This document shows, piece after piece, positions 22,820-35,041 of a DNA stretch of 64,000 bases. The position numbers were made by a program, and so were the translations under genes. Under the pieces are notes generated by a model. That model had not been told where the DNA came from. It searched no databases and worked only from the letters and a program-made list of their open reading frames with translations. This DNA is from Dacryopinax spathularia (lineage: Eukaryota; Basidiomycota; Dacrymycetes; Dacrymycetales; Dacrymycetaceae): the NCBI GenBank assembly GCA_037974965.1, contig JBBPFI010000003.1, forward strand, positions 248,001 through 312,000, written 5' to 3'. Each line of letters begins with the position of its first letter. The stretch's first letter is position 1.

Positions 22820-24061
22820 GCGGGGGTGGCTAGTGGCTGATTATTCCAAGGTGTGCACGGATCAAAGGGAAGTTGGTCGCCAAGAGAGCCTCGAGGGAGA
22901 ATCGGACTGCCAGCGGATCGTCACGCGAACTGCCGGGTCAGGGGAAGATCAGAGTTGATCAGATTGTACGGAATGAGCTCAGAGGCAAGGCGAGGGTCGT
23001 GTGCAGTTCAAAGGGATGAAGATACGCCGAGGTAGTTTCTTTTGTTGATGATGCTGATCACCCAGTATTGGCTCTCGAGCAGCACGGTACGCCGCCTTTA
23101 CAGAACTGACCAGACAATGAACTGCAGCAGTGGACAATGATGACGCCCCTGAATGCCTCCGCCTCCCTTCCTTTAATCGGGGTCCCTCAACACCCCTTAT
23201 TAGGGGTCCTGGCCAGTTCCCCGATCCACGAAATAGGGTTCTGCAGGGCCACTGCGAGTCACATCAGCAGCTGACCCCGCCTGTCCCGTCCCGCCGGGCC
23301 GATCACCCGGAGAGCCGGCCGACGCCCACACGCCGGGTTTCGTCGGCCCTTCCTTCCTTCCCCTGCAAACTGGCTCTCGCTTGCACTCCCCCACTCTTTG
23401 GTTATATGTATCGGCATCGCGCGGCTCACTGGCTAAATTGGGGCGATCCGGGGCGTCGTACTGAAGGAATGCGTAAGACACGCCTTTTCTCACACCCAAC
23501 GCCGCCCGAAGGAGAGAAGTACAGTAAGCAGCTGAGCAGGTGATCTGCTCCATCTGTGTGCGGGTTGCCCTGGCCGTAATCACTTCTCCCGGGAGTTCGG
23601 GGCACAAGGAAGCGCTCGCGATTCGTTCATTCCCCCCCCTCGACAACCCCGTCAGGCCGCTTTCCAATTGAGTAGAAGGCACAACTTTAAATAAGTTAGT
23701 CTGCCGAAGCCGTGTTCCCGGCCGGGGGAATTCGACCCCGCGACCCATAACTGTCCCTCCCCCGCGTGCCCACTTTGGCGTTCGCAGCTCCGTCGTGAGA
23801 AGCCTCCCCGCCCCCCCGCTATAAACCGGACCTGCCGGATCGGTGCGACCCCTCCCTCCCCTCCTCTCTTCCCCCGCGCTCACACCCCCGCGCCCCCTCC
23901 GCCAATCCCCCCCACTTGGGCGACTCAGACCTCCAAACCTCCACGCCCGCCTCCGCCCATCGACCCAAGAGCAGCAGCAGCAGCAGCCAGACCCGCTCTC
24001 TTTCCGACCCCGCCCCGCTTCCCTTCCAACCTAACCACCACCATCAGAGCGAAGAAGAAGG
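22820..24061. promoter_or_regulatory. Divergent promoter region of SGNH paralog C and the C2H2 factor
   Basis: 1.24 kb. A TATAAA at 23820-23825, about 240 bp before the zinc-finger start, is the likely core promoter; the following leader is C-rich with a CAGCAG run at 23971-23985. A 227-codon open frame on the minus strand (23200-23883) has no family features and was rejected. Confidence 0.45.
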
Positions 24062-25555
24062 ATGACCGCCGCTGCTCTCGTCCTCAGTCCTACTGACCGC
24101 CTCCCTCCCTCCGAGGTGGCGAAAGATGATCTCGAGCCTCCGAGCCCGGTGAGGAAGACCTTTGACTGCGACAAGTGCGGGTCGAAGTACTCCAGAGCGG
24201 AGTACCTGAGGCGACATGCCCGGAAACGTACGTCCCTTTCCGTTCATTGTCCTCATACGAGTGTGCTCATGACCGAGCAGACGAGAACGTATATCCGTTC
24301 AAGTGCCCATATCCGAATTGCACGAAAGAGTTTGCACGCAGGTCAGTTCCTCCCCCGGCCCCTTCACCTCTGTACATGAGGCTAACATACCTAAAATAGC
24401 GACGTCCTCCTCCGGCACAGGCGGCGACAACACCCTGGCTCCCCTGTCCCACCCCTGCAAACCTCAACAACAACAGCCACGGGCAACAAACGGCTCCTCC
24501 CACAGACGTCGCTCCATTCCCCGCCCATCTCGCCTATAAGCCCCACTTCTCCCACATCGCTCAAACGCGATCGCCGACGTCGGTCGAGCGCCGCGAGCAC
24601 GTACTCAGCATGGGGCGAGCAAACGCTGCATTTCACCCCTCCGCCGTCGTATCGCGCTCTTTCGCCCAATAGCGGCTTACCGGGCACTCCTCCAGCCGAC
24701 GACGGCCAGCCCGGAGAGTCGGAATTAGACCTCCTTCCGCCAACGCACGGCCTTGGCATGGGAGGAGTAGGAGGAGGAGGAGGAGGAGGAGGAGGAGGAG
24801 GGCTGAAGCCTCTCCCCCTGACACTCGACCTCCCCGCGCTTCACCCGCACGCACTCCCCATCGTCCCTCCCTTCCAGCTCTCAGCTTCCTATTCCCCCAC
24901 GTCTCCGCTGTACGGCCCGCTGCACTCGCATATGCAGCATGCCCATGCGCATCAACTCCCCCTCCCCAGCCCGCCAGGGTTCGACGATATGCGCCTTCTT
25001 CTCCCCCACAACCCGCAGCAGCAGCAGCAAGACCAACAACTCAGCTCACCCGACTCGCCCCTCCCCTCCGGGCCCTACTCCGCCCTCGGACACTACCTAC
25101 ACCACTCTTCCGCCGAAGGCGGACCAGGCGGCGCCACCTGGTCGCCCAACTCCAACTCCTTCGGCGGGTCGAGCACCGACTCCCCCTATGCATCTACGCC
25201 GCTGGAAGACCCCGCTCGCTCGCCCTTTCTGCATCATGCTGTCCAAGGACAAGGACAAGGGCAAGGACTCGGGATGGACCCTTCTGCCAGCGTCGGCAGC
25301 CCGGAGGAAAGCAGTCCGGGGATGTATTTCCAGCCTATGCCCGAGTCTTTGCACCAGGGGCAGCATCGCACTGGGTCGGAGCTGAATGCAAGTGGAGTTG
25401 GAAGCGGAAGTGGAAGTGGGGTTGGAAGTGGAAGTGGAGTGGGGAGACAGATGCAGGCGCTGCATAACCCTGTGTCGGGACAGTTTGCATTTGTGGATTT
25501 GCAGAAGCTGTTGAGGGAGAGGCCGGGGGAGTATGCGACTGTTGGGGGGCCGTAG
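24062..25555 (+). CDS. C2H2 zinc-finger transcription factor
   Basis: Three exons (24062..24227, 24281..24341, 24400..25555), 460 aa. Two adjacent zinc fingers lie at about residues 35-85: CDKCGSKYSRAEYLRRHARKH (C-x2-C-x12-H-x3-H) and a second of C-x4-C-x12-H-x4-H form starting CPYPNC. The last His of finger 1 and part of finger 2 are created by splicing. A basic stretch KRDRRRRSS follows and may be a nuclear signal. The remaining ~350 residues are low complexity: a poly-Gly tract, His-rich, Gln-rich and Gly-Ser repeats, typical of an activation region. The two-finger N-terminal layout resembles fungal regulators, but targets cannot be deduced. Confidence 0.85.
24759..24801 (+). repeat. GGA trinucleotide repeat encoding poly-Gly
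   Basis: A run of GGA/GGAGGA codons in the zinc-finger factor encodes more than ten consecutive glycines. It keeps frame and should be length-variable between strains. Confidence 0.85.
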
Positions 25556-26428
25556 CGTGGTATCTCAGTTTGTGGGCTAGTCGAAGCCGACGACGACGGT
25601 CGACTGGGCTGCGAGTCTTCGGTACTGGGCGCCATCTCAAGCCGGAGTCGAGATCGTGCAAGCTTTCACACGGGAACTGCTGACTATCTTGACCATAGCC
25701 GGTGGCATCCAAAGCCAAACAGCGTTGGTCTCCCTCATGGACCAGGCGGCCCACTCCGGCATCCTCGCATCCTCGAATCAAGCCTGTGAACCGCACCATC
25801 CCCTGCCTACATGTCAAACCATTGGATCATTTTCTTGCTTAGCTATCGTTGTTCTCATCTTGTTTTTGCCCGCTTCTTGTTCCTGTTCTGTTCTGTCCTG
25901 TCTCTTGCGCCTCCGAGGGCTGCTTGTAGCGACCATGCACTGTATTCTGTAGAAAAGAAAGAATGGATCCGTGCTTCCTTAAATAAAATATCCTTATTCC
26001 CCTCACCCCCACTCTGATTATGGTGAAAAGGGTAGCGGTGCCGTAATCTCGTAACCTACTCTAAATTATCGCTCGCCTTCTTGTTAGAGATGAGGCATTA
26101 ATTTCCACCTTGGCATTTTTGGTGGTCGCTCGGTTCCGCGACTCCGACGCGCAGTTCATTTGCGGAAGTGCGGTGTCGGCACTGCCCTTTGGCCCCTTCT
26201 CGTGGACTCGTGGACTTTGCCGTGAACTGACGCGCTCATAAATCCCCTACATCGCCCGGGTTTACGTTCACTCTTTGCAGTCTCCCGTCTCTTCATCCTC
26301 GACTACATAATCCTTCTCACTCTCGAACCCACTATCAGATCTCTTGGATTTTGACGAGCGGCCATTTGTCCACGTTTAGGGGCGCATATAGAAGAGAACA
26401 ACACGCGAAGAAGGACTAACTAGACATC
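25556..26428. other. Intergenic, no gene seen
   Basis: 3' flank of the zinc-finger gene and promoter of the J-protein gene. AT-rich pockets at 25980-26110. No coding signal. Confidence 0.5.
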
Positions 26429-28178
26429 ATGCCCGTCGAAACGGAATACTATGACCTCCTCGGCGTCCCGCCAACAATCGACAGCCCTGCCGAGCTGAAG
26501 AAGGCCTACAGGCGGCAAGCGATGAAGGTGCGCCTTCCTTCCTATCGTCAACAACTGACGACCGTTGCTGACATGTGGTCGGGTAGTGGCATCCAGACAA
26601 GAACCCCTCGCCCGAGGCGTCAGAGATGTTCCAGAAGATGAGCAGGGCTTACGAGGTACTGAGTGATCCGCAGTTGAGAACGATATATGATAAGGAAGGG
26701 GAGAAGGGGGTGAGTGCTGTCTTCATCTCCAGTATCTGAAGGTGGGGATTGACATGGTTGGTCGGTTCAGCTTCAACCGAGCGCTGCTGGGGAAGGCGGT
26801 GTAGGCGACCCGGCCGAGTTCTTTGCTAAGATCTTTGGTGGTGATGCGTTTGTTGACTATGTATGTCTTTTTGCCTCTCTTGCGGTTCTGTTACTGAACT
26901 GCTGCGAAGGTCGGCGAGATCTCGCTCATCAAGGATATGTCCGACCTGGCCGGTGTCGTTGGTGAGGACGAAGAGGCTGAAGCAGGGACGAAGACGCCGC
27001 AAGGCGGTGTGACTCCTGGTTCTGGCGCTGCTTCCCCTTCTGCTGGTGCAACGCCTGCTAGTACGGGTACCTCTACTCCTACTGGAGCCGCGACCGGGAC
27101 TGCGACGGCCGCACCTGTTGGCGAGTCTGCCACTGCGGCCGACTCCCTCAAGCCTGAGGCACCGCCCCTTGCCCATGCGGGCAGTAGCGCCTCTTCCTCC
27201 CGTCTTAGGCTAGACGACGCCAGCGGCCGCTCCACCAAGCCCTCCAGCCTGAGCGAGCGTAAAAAGGAAGACAAAGCCGCCGCCAAAGCGCGCAAAGCCA
27301 AGCTCACGGCCGAGCAAAAAGCGAAGATCGCCGAGATGGAGAAGAAACGGGAGGAGGCGATGGAGAAGCGGATCAAGGACTTGACGGAGAAGCTGAAGGC
27401 TAGGCTCGAGCCGTTCGTGGAGGCTAAGCGACCGGGCGAGAAGGGCGATCCGGATACGGAGGCGTTCGAGAAGAAGATGAGGGCTGAGGCGGAGGAGCTG
27501 AAGTTTGAGAGCTTTGGATTGGAAGTGAGTGGGCTCGTGTTTGCTGGTTCATGTGTGCAAGGTGCTAACGGTGCTTGAAAGCTGCTGCATACAATCGGGG
27601 ACGTGTATGCGATGAAGGCGACGTCTGCGCTCAAGTCCCGCAAACTGCTAGGCATTCCCGGCTTCTTCTCTCGCCTGAGGGAGAAGGGTTCCTTGGTCAA
27701 GGAAGGGTTTGGTGTTCTGAGCAGCGCGTAAGTCTTCGTGCCACCTCAGTCGCACAGCCGTTGATCAGTGTTGTACAGCCTGTCCGTTCAAGCGACGATG
27801 GAAGAGATGGAGCGCATGGCCGAGAAAGGCGATATCCCCGAAGAAGACCTCGCCAGTCTCGAAAAAGACATGACGGGCAAGATCCTCCTCGTCTCCTGGC
27901 GAGGCACGCGATTCGAAGTCGTCCAGGTCCTGCGGGAGGTATGCGACCGCGTCCTGAAGGAAAAGGGCGTGCCGGACCATGTACTGCTCAACCGTGCCAA
28001 GGCGCTGCTTTACCTTGGGATGATCTTCAAGAGCACCAAGGCGGATGAGTCGGATGAAGAGCGGAGGGAGCTGGAGAGGCTCGTTGCTGAGGCCGCACAG
28101 AGCAAGAGCAAGAAGAAGAAGGATGCGAAGACTGCTGCACAGCAGCAACAACGTCAGCATTCGCATGTCAAGGCTTAG
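26429..28178 (+). CDS. Djp1/Caj1-type J-domain cochaperone
   Basis: Six exons (26429..26527, 26587..26709, 26771..26860, 26910..27524, 27582..27727, 27779..28178), 490 aa. The J-domain covers residues 1-75 with the HPD triad at 35-37, created just after the first intron, so it should stimulate an Hsp70 ATPase. It then shows the typical FFAKIFGGDAFVDYVGEISL block, a Thr/Ala/Pro linker, a Lys/Glu coiled coil (TAEQKAKIAEMEKKREEA), and a C-terminal X-domain with LLHTIGDVY and LGIPGFFSRLREKG. This architecture is that of yeast Djp1 (peroxisomal and mitochondrial import) and Caj1. The C-terminus is Lys then Gln/His-rich. No Zn-finger or Gly/Phe region is present, so it is not a type I or II DnaJ. 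Confidence 0.93.
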
Positions 28179-28661
28179 GATTCGTGTCTCTCGACGAGTA
28201 TACCCCTGAATTTGTGGATGACCGATACCTCTCGCCTTCTTCCGCTGTTACGACCGTTCTGGTACAGAGTTCCTTGCCTCATTCTAGACTTACGACTGCC
28301 CTTTCATAACCTAATAATATCTGTTGACGGCAATGACGCGAGCCTCAAGTTACATTCGGGCGCACATCAAGGCGGCGACGGGCCCTGCTCGGTTTGAGAA
28401 ATATAGTGCCATTGTAGTCAGTCGATGCTGGTGCTCTGATAATACAACATGGGTGTGCGTGCGGAGGATAGTGAGAAGACGACGACTACACAGAGGCACA
28501 GAAAGCTAAATGGGCATAGAGCGACAGGGAGGAGCAAGAGCCGAGCCGCTACATGAGAGACAGATTATCGGAGAACCATAGACCACAGACGTCTCCCATC
28601 AACCACTTTTGAGGTGGCCTGGCGGTCATCTCCTGCCAGGACTCATCTTCTATTACGTGGT
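28179..28661. other. Intergenic between convergent genes
   Basis: 3' flanks of the J-protein and R3H genes. No features seen. Confidence 0.5.
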
Positions 28662-31600
28662 TTAGACGGTCACGCCTGGCGCAGCGGCTCCGTTCTGCTC
28701 GGCGGCTTCGACTGCCGCTGGTGGCTGCTCGTCTGCACTGCTGACCTGCAGCCGCGCCAGGACCTCCGACATGGTCGCGTCTACAGCGGCGACACTTGCC
28801 GGCTGGCGCTGAGCTGTCCCGTTCTGCGTCGGCGTAGCTTGCCGCGGAACGAGGTTAATTGCGTTCACGCCCGAAGCCGAGCCGTTGGGCGACAGAGGGG
28901 CCGGGCTATCAGCGGGCCGGAGACCTCCAGCCAACCGCAGGCGGGTAGGGTCGAACAGTTCCTGCTGGGGCTTACTTCCCGGCCTCGCAAATCCTTGATC
29001 GTCGGCTTGCTGCTGCTGCTGTTGCTGCTGTTGCTGAGAAGTATGAGCAGCATCGATCACCGCTCTGCTCCCGCCGCTCCAAGCGCCCAGCTGCGTCTTC
29101 TGCGGCAACGATGCTCCCCTGCCCAGAGGGGGGAAATCGGACCCTGCGAGTCCGCCGGCTCTGCCCCTCGCAGCGGAGGAAGCGGAGACGCCCGAGCTGG
29201 TGGACATTGCTGATGTTGGGCGGAGGTCGCCTACTATGTCACCAGTTGGGGAGGAGAGACCGATCGCCCAGTCTGGTCTTGGCGGGAGCGGATGGCGGCC
29301 AGAGCCGATAGATGTATAAGTCGCGCGAGAAGACGATGATGTAGAAGATGACTATACGAACGCACGATCTGATCAGCACCCGTCTTCCCGGCAAGGAAAG
29401 GGGAGGAGGAGAAACAAGACTTACGACAGTAGAGCTCCCATCATCCGCCGGCGTCCGACTCCCACTCCCGCTCCCGCTCCCATTACTCATCCCAGAAATA
29501 CTCCTCGTCCCCGCTCCCATCCGTCCACGATCCCGATCAAACGGCCCCGGCGCGAGCGCACCAATCCCAGGACCAAAGCTCCACGAGCTCCTGGACATGC
29601 CTGGTCCTGTGCCGTTCATCGCGCCGCTGCTCATGCCGAGTCGGCCGTTCAGGCTATTATTGGGGGGTTTTCCGTTCTGCGAAGGCGGGAGGTTGAGCTG
29701 CGGGCCGTTGTTGGTGGACCAGGGCTGGCCTTGGGCGCGTGTATGCTGAGGGTGGGGGTGGTGCCCGTGCTGGTTCTGCTGATGCTGCTGGTGCTGATGT
29801 GGGTGCAAATGCGAATGAACAGAAGAATGTTTCCCGTTCGCGCCCCTCTGACCCGGATGGACCTGATGCCCATGCGGGCCATATCCCTGCCCTTGACCAA
29901 ATTGGAGGCTGTTCAGGGCTGAGTCGCTCGCCGACGCGTGTGGGGAAAGGTATTGCTGCATCCCTTGCCCTTGCATTCCCTGCGCAGGGGCATATTGCTG
30001 AGTTTGCTGCTGCGGAGGCTGCTGTTGCTGCTGGACAGGCGGGTACGAGCCCGGAGGCATCATACCCGGGACCATGCCACCGTACCCATACGCCCCGGGC
30101 GGGACAAACATCTGCTGCTGCTGTTGCTGCTGAGAGACTGAATCTCCCTGCTGCGGCTGATACTGCTGTTGCTGCTGCTCGCTTTCTTGTCCCGCCTGAC
30201 CAGGTACGCCAGGTCCAGGAACAGGCGCAGGCGCGACCCACATATACGGACCGCCGTACGGACTCGCGTAGTACCCCATTCCCGGTACGCCGGGAACACC
30301 AGGATACCCAGGCGCCGGAGCGAAGCCATACGCAGCTGCCCCAGGCGGCGGAGGGTAAAACCCATACGCAGCGACCGGGATCGGCTGGAGATAGGTCGGG
30401 AAGATCGGGTAGCCAGCAGCGACGGCAGCGGCCATTGCTGCTGCTTGCGGGTCGGAGCCTGCTGCGGGCTGGGAAGGTGCGTGCGGGTTGTACAGGGTTG
30501 GGAAGGGCACGGAGGGACGTGGGACGTCGTCGGATTCTTCTTCGTCTGCTGGACGGCGGGAGGGGTCGTACGCTGGGTCGTATTCTTCGTCCGTGGGAGC
30601 GGGGGCGTTACTGGCTGGCGCAGAAACGGCCGGATTGGCGGCACTGTCCAACGATGCAGAGCCGGCGGACGATTTGGCCGCGAGAGTAGACTTGCGCGAC
30701 CCTCCGACGTCTGAGGTGGCGGGGCTCACATGGCCTCCCGAGCCCGCAGAGGTGGGAAGAGGCAAGCTCCCCGTACTCCCTCCTTTCCCCGCTTCCTCGC
30801 CAAATATCCTGCTCCGAGCAGCTTCGTACGCCGCCTCCCTTTCGGCGATAGTCATCCCCTTCCTGTCCCTGTGGCCCTTACTAGTTGTGCTGCTACTACC
30901 GGCTTCAGAGGGAGGGCCGCCGTCCCCGTCTGAGTCGCCTGCGCCTCCGGGGGTCGAGCTGGATGGGGCATCCAACGAGGACTGGGAGCGCGCCCCGCGC
31001 CGGGTTGTGGAGCTGCCTACGCGGCGCATGATCTGGATCGTTACTTGGGGCGTCTCTTCGGACGGAACGAGGTCTTGCAGTCTCGTCTTCGGGCTGCGCA
31101 TATATGAGGTTGGTTAGTATCAAATCCTAAGATGAGAGGAAAAGCGACGGAAAATTGACAACGACGTACATCCTGCTCGCCGACGTGAGAGTAACGACAA
31201 TCGCTTTGCTCGCTCCGTCCGTCTCGGGCGCGAGTCTGTAAAAGCTCGCACAGCGGTGGACGAGCATGCGCTGGTAGCTCGTAGGAGGGTTAAACTCCGC
31301 TTTCTTGGGTCTGTTACGGACGAACGCACACACGCATGGTCAGCGTACGTGGCTGAACAGAGGGTAGGAAAGGAAGACGCACCCAGTACCGCTGAACAGA
31401 CGCTCCATGCTCTCCCCTACGCGGAGCAGCCAGATCCGGTCCTTCGACGAGCGAAGTGCTTCGATGAGCTGCGCGAGCTCGGACGGGGTTATCTCCCCGT
31501 CCGCCTGGGATGGATCGGAAGAAGGCAGGTTCGGATCGGTTTGAGATAAAGCACCAGCGGCGTTCGACGTGCTCGCTTGAGCGTTCGACGAGGAGGAGGA

Positions 31601-31900
31601 GGAGGAAACGGGAGGAAGGGAGAAGGACACCGCTTTCGGCTCAGGGGGTTGAGGAGCGGAGGAGGCGGTGGTCGACATGGATGTAGAGGTCGAGGTCGAG
31701 GCGGGGGTTGGGAGCAGACTCGAACCCGTGGTTGAGGAGGTTGACGTGGAGGTCGACGCTGATGCTGCGGCGCCCACCGAAACGGGGGAATCGACCGCCT
31801 TCAACGTCGGCGACAACATTGAGGTAGTACCATTAGTGGTCGAAGGACCTGATGAGGGAGGGGTTGGTCGTGCGGATGTGAGAATCGTTATGCCGTTCAT
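28662..31900 (-). CDS. R3H-SUZ domain RNA-binding protein
   Basis: Four exons, complement(28662..29351, 29425..31093, 31170..31310, 31383..31900), 1005 aa. After a Ser/Thr/Pro-rich start, residues about 150-225 form an R3H domain with the R-x3-H core in YQRMLVHRCASFYRL and the trailing SRIPKTRLQDL. A SUZ motif follows (MTIAEREAAYEAARSRIFGEE, about residue 300). The long remainder is Gln/Pro/Tyr/Gly-rich with CAG/CTG-encoded Gln runs, then conserved-looking PRPDWAIGL near the C-terminal third. R3H and SUZ modules bind single-stranded RNA or DNA and are found in fungal mRNA regulators. The exon 3-4 join (73-nt intron) preserves phase 0. The ATG at 31900 was chosen; the upstream in-frame start is GTG. 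Confidence 0.88.
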
Positions 31901-33201
31901 CGTTATGGAAAGTGTGATGGCGTTCGGAGGCGGATGTGAAGAGGGCAATAGGCGAGTGAGCACGCGACTGCTGGATGCGCGCTTGTCAGGTGTCGTATTG
32001 ATGGAGCGGCGTGAAGATATGACAACTCGACTGCTCCGTTCTTCAGCTGTTCCTCGACTGCTCCAGCAACAGCTGTGGAAGATCGATGTAGCAAGTAGGT
32101 CGTCGTCACTGCTGGACGTCGTCGAGGCCGTAATACGTACGACGAAAGCGGCGATGAGTGAACGAGAGCTAGGGCTTAACCATCCCGCTCTTTATCACAA
32201 ATACCAATTCGACCACCTTCTGTCCTGCCCACTCTTCAAGTGTGGAATGTCGTCGTGCGAGTAGATGACGACTTGATATACTGCAAAGTTGTGCGGCGGT
32301 AGTTGCGTGGATGGAATGGAAAGGGAGTTAGTAGGGGAGCAAGGGCAACAGCAGCGGCACAGTGCGAAATGGGTCCAGGGTTTGCACCCAACCCACTGAT
32401 CCCGCGCTCGCTGGCCGAACTGCTCACCCGCACTCAAAATTCCCGGACAAAGCGATGGGGAAATGGGCTCAATGACAGTGGCAGTGTTGCGGATGGGGCT
32501 TCTTTTCCCGCACTGATCGGGCCAGTTGTTGATCAGCAGTTAGCTGAGTTCTTTTATTCGACACGAATATCGTGACAACGGCGTGCCATTCTCACAGGTT
32601 TCCTTGTACTACATTACTGTCTATCATTTTGTTTCAGCTGGCCTGATGCGTCCAATTGACGTGACCAAGGGCTAGGCAGAACCCACCATATGTCAAGTAA
32701 ACATTTACATATAGACATGATAGTTGCCCGAATCGGCACAGCATGCTAACTCATCCAATAAGGCATCAAGAGCGAGTAGCTATGGGCCTGCTTTGCTGGC
32801 ATCACGCCAAAAGGATCGCTACGGCCACCTTTGCGCAGCCAATGTTTGCCGCTCGTGGTGCAAAGCTAGATAACGAAGGACGCACGCAAACAACCCAGAT
32901 CATACAGCGAACAAGATGGATCCGCAAAGAAGGTCGCCGAAAATTGGGAATTTCTACGTTTGCCCCAGCAAACACTAGCCTAAGTAGTTGCGGCAGACAA
33001 GGGGCGACAAGGGGCAAGCGCAACCGTCTACAAGTTTATTCCCGTGCACGACGATGATAGGTGCGCTGTCGCGCGCTTATCGGAACAGCTTCCGCTGATT
33101 GTTACACCCAACTCCGACCGATATCACACGATCTCAAGTTCGGACCTCTTCTCCCTTCATCTCATGACACTCGCCATCTCTCTTCTTTCACTTCTACAAA
33201 A
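31901..33201. promoter_or_regulatory. Divergent promoter region of R3H and P-loop kinase genes
   Basis: 1.3 kb between two start codons. Contains AT-richer DNA at 32560-32740. A 104-codon frame at 32743-33057 has no coding character. No clear motif. Confidence 0.4.
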
Positions 33202-34479
33202 ATGTCACTCGATGGTAGGGAGGAACCAGTAGCTAGCGGGAGCGGTGACGGTGACAGCCCGGCCGTGTCTGAGCAAGTCGTGCTCGTGCTGTGCGGGTTA
33301 ATCGGCTCGGGAAAGGTAAGATAATGCTTCGTTGCATAATTCGGCGCCCGTCGCAGCCGGGAATACAAGTGGAGGCTAATCACCTCTCCTTCTCCTCCTT
33401 TGTGTTTCTTTCGCAGTCAACATTCGCCAAAGCGCTCCAGCAGCATTTTCCCGACTTTATACGCTGCAACCAAGATGAACTCGGTTCCCGCCAGGCGGTC
33501 GAGCATCTCGCGATCAATTCCCTCCGACAGGGACTGTCGGTATGCATCGATAGGACGAATATTGATGCTCATCAGCGAAGATACTGGATCGAGATTGCCC
33601 ATATGTTTCCGGGAACGCAAATATGGGCTCTTGTTTGTGAGTCACTTGCTCCTTCCTTCCCTTTATTAGTATCGTTTGGGACCTGTTGCTGACGCGAATT
33701 AGTTAATACTTCTAAGGAGGTAAGCACTCGGCACATTTCGGCCGATGACAAATGACCTAAACCCGACTGTCTTTCTTTCCCTTGGTAAGGTATGCGCCGA
33801 GCGCCTAGCAGGACGCAAGAACCACCCCACAATAAAGACCTACGAGCAAGGACTCGAAGTGCTCGACCTCTTCGACTGGCAGTACCGCAAGCCGACCTAC
33901 GCCGAAGGGTTCGACCGGATCCTCTGCCTCGCGGACGGAGCACGGGGTTACGCAAAAGAAGACATCGCCAATCTGCTCGACCATATCCGGGACCAGGTGC
34001 CGCCTACGCCTGAAGACTTCCCGCTGCCGTATGGCCGGGGCCAGGCAGGGTACAGGGGCGGATATCGGAAGTTGGACTATCGACAGTCTGGACATCCGCC
34101 ACATGGGCAATACCAGCCTGGAAGGGCGTACGACTCGCCCCACCCGCCTGTGTATCGCCATGCGAGGGAATACAGTGGCCGGGCCAGGGCAGCGCCCTAC
34201 CACGTAGAGCACCGGTCACCGAAGAACGGCTCGCGCACCTCCGACGGCAAGGATGGGCCGGACAAGTCGTCTCCGCCGGAGAACGGGCGGCACGAGTCGC
34301 CTTACCAGACAAGTCGGCGGTCGTACGAATCTGAAGCAGCGACTTCGCCGCCCAAAGGCCACAGTCCGACGTCTCTACGAAGCTCGGCGTCGGTCCAGAG
34401 TCCGTTCTCCAACCCGAGCTCGTACTCCCCACGGCCATCCGACAGTCCAGAGGAGGTTGTTTACTTAGAAGTGGAGTAA
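33202..34479 (+). CDS. P-loop (AAA_33/polynucleotide-kinase-like) kinase with basic disordered tail
   Basis: Four exons (33202..33315, 33417..33636, 33703..33719, 33790..34479), 346 aa. Walker A is GLIGSGKST at residues 32-40 and is split by intron 1 between Lys38 and Ser39. It continues FAKALQQHFPDFIRCNQDELG and CIDRTNIDAHQRRYWI, the Walker B and lid pattern of the PNKP/AAA_33 kinases (the motif with Asp-Arg-Thr-Asn is characteristic). Exon 3 is a 17-nt microexon that supplies FNTSKE and restores the frame. The last 170 residues are Arg/Ser/Pro/Tyr-rich and probably disordered, RNA-binding-like. A nucleic acid 5'-OH or small-molecule kinase is possible; the substrate is not defined. No phosphatase domain is present, so it is not a full PNKP. 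Confidence 0.82.
33703..33719 (+). other. 17-nt microexon of the P-loop kinase gene
   Basis: Flanked by a TTAG acceptor and GTAAGC donor. With neighbours it encodes VFNTSKEVCAERL. Skipping it would shift the frame (17 is not divisible by three), so it is required for the kinase reading frame. Confidence 0.75.
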
Positions 34480-35041
34480 CGCGATTATTCCACTTTCCGC
34501 ATTTCATCCTTGCCGCTCGTGGTCGGCGGTGCCGACTCTTCTTTCCGTAATCTCTGCTGGATATGTTGTAATCTCTTATTCGGGCTTATTGGAAATCGTC
34601 AACGCAGAATGTCATTTCAAACCCTAGATATACAGCGAGAAAAGAAGAAGAAAGAAGGGCAGCAGTACGATTTTACCCTAAGCTACTTTTGGAAAAAGAA
34701 CAACGATATACTGGATTGGATTGGATTGGATTGGTGGTGGTACGCATGTGAAGGAAAACGGCACTAGTACTGTACTGATTGGTGGTGGTTGGTGGTGGTG
34801 GCATGGCATAGCAAGGCATGGCATGTGTGATGTGAGAGGAATCATGTGGAATGGTGGAATGCAGCATAAGTACAGGCCTGTGCGTGCGGTGCGTCTGGTA
34901 GTGGTGGAGTAGCCGGGTGGGAAAACAAAATCGTCGTCGTGATAGAAACAGATTATGTGAAAATTGAAATTTCATGGCTGCAGCACGTTTGCCGAAGTCG
35001 CTTGCTTTTTTTGTTTGCGGGTGTTCCAGAGCCCACGCCCC
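34480..35041. other. Intergenic between convergent genes, with GGATT repeat
   Basis: 3' flanks of the kinase and the large acidic protein. Around 34712-34736 there are about five tandem GGATT units, followed by GGTGGT and GGCAT-type repeats to about 34830. No gene. Confidence 0.6.
34712..34736 (+). repeat. GGATT pentanucleotide microsatellite
   Basis: About five perfect copies of a GGATT unit, then degenerate GGTGGT repeats. It lies in the noncoding interval between convergent 3' ends. Confidence 0.8.

Noticed and set aside
23200-23883. 227-codon open frame on the minus strand
   Set aside because: Low-complexity Gly/Arg-rich, no ATG-supported domain, sits in the promoter of the C2H2 factor.
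29739-30689. 316-codon antisense frame within the R3H gene
   Set aside because: It is the reverse reading of a Gln/Pro-rich exon; GC-rich coding DNA often leaves the opposite strand open.
32743-33057. 104-codon plus-strand frame between R3H and kinase genes
   Set aside because: No conserved features and no splice partners; lies in a divergent promoter region.
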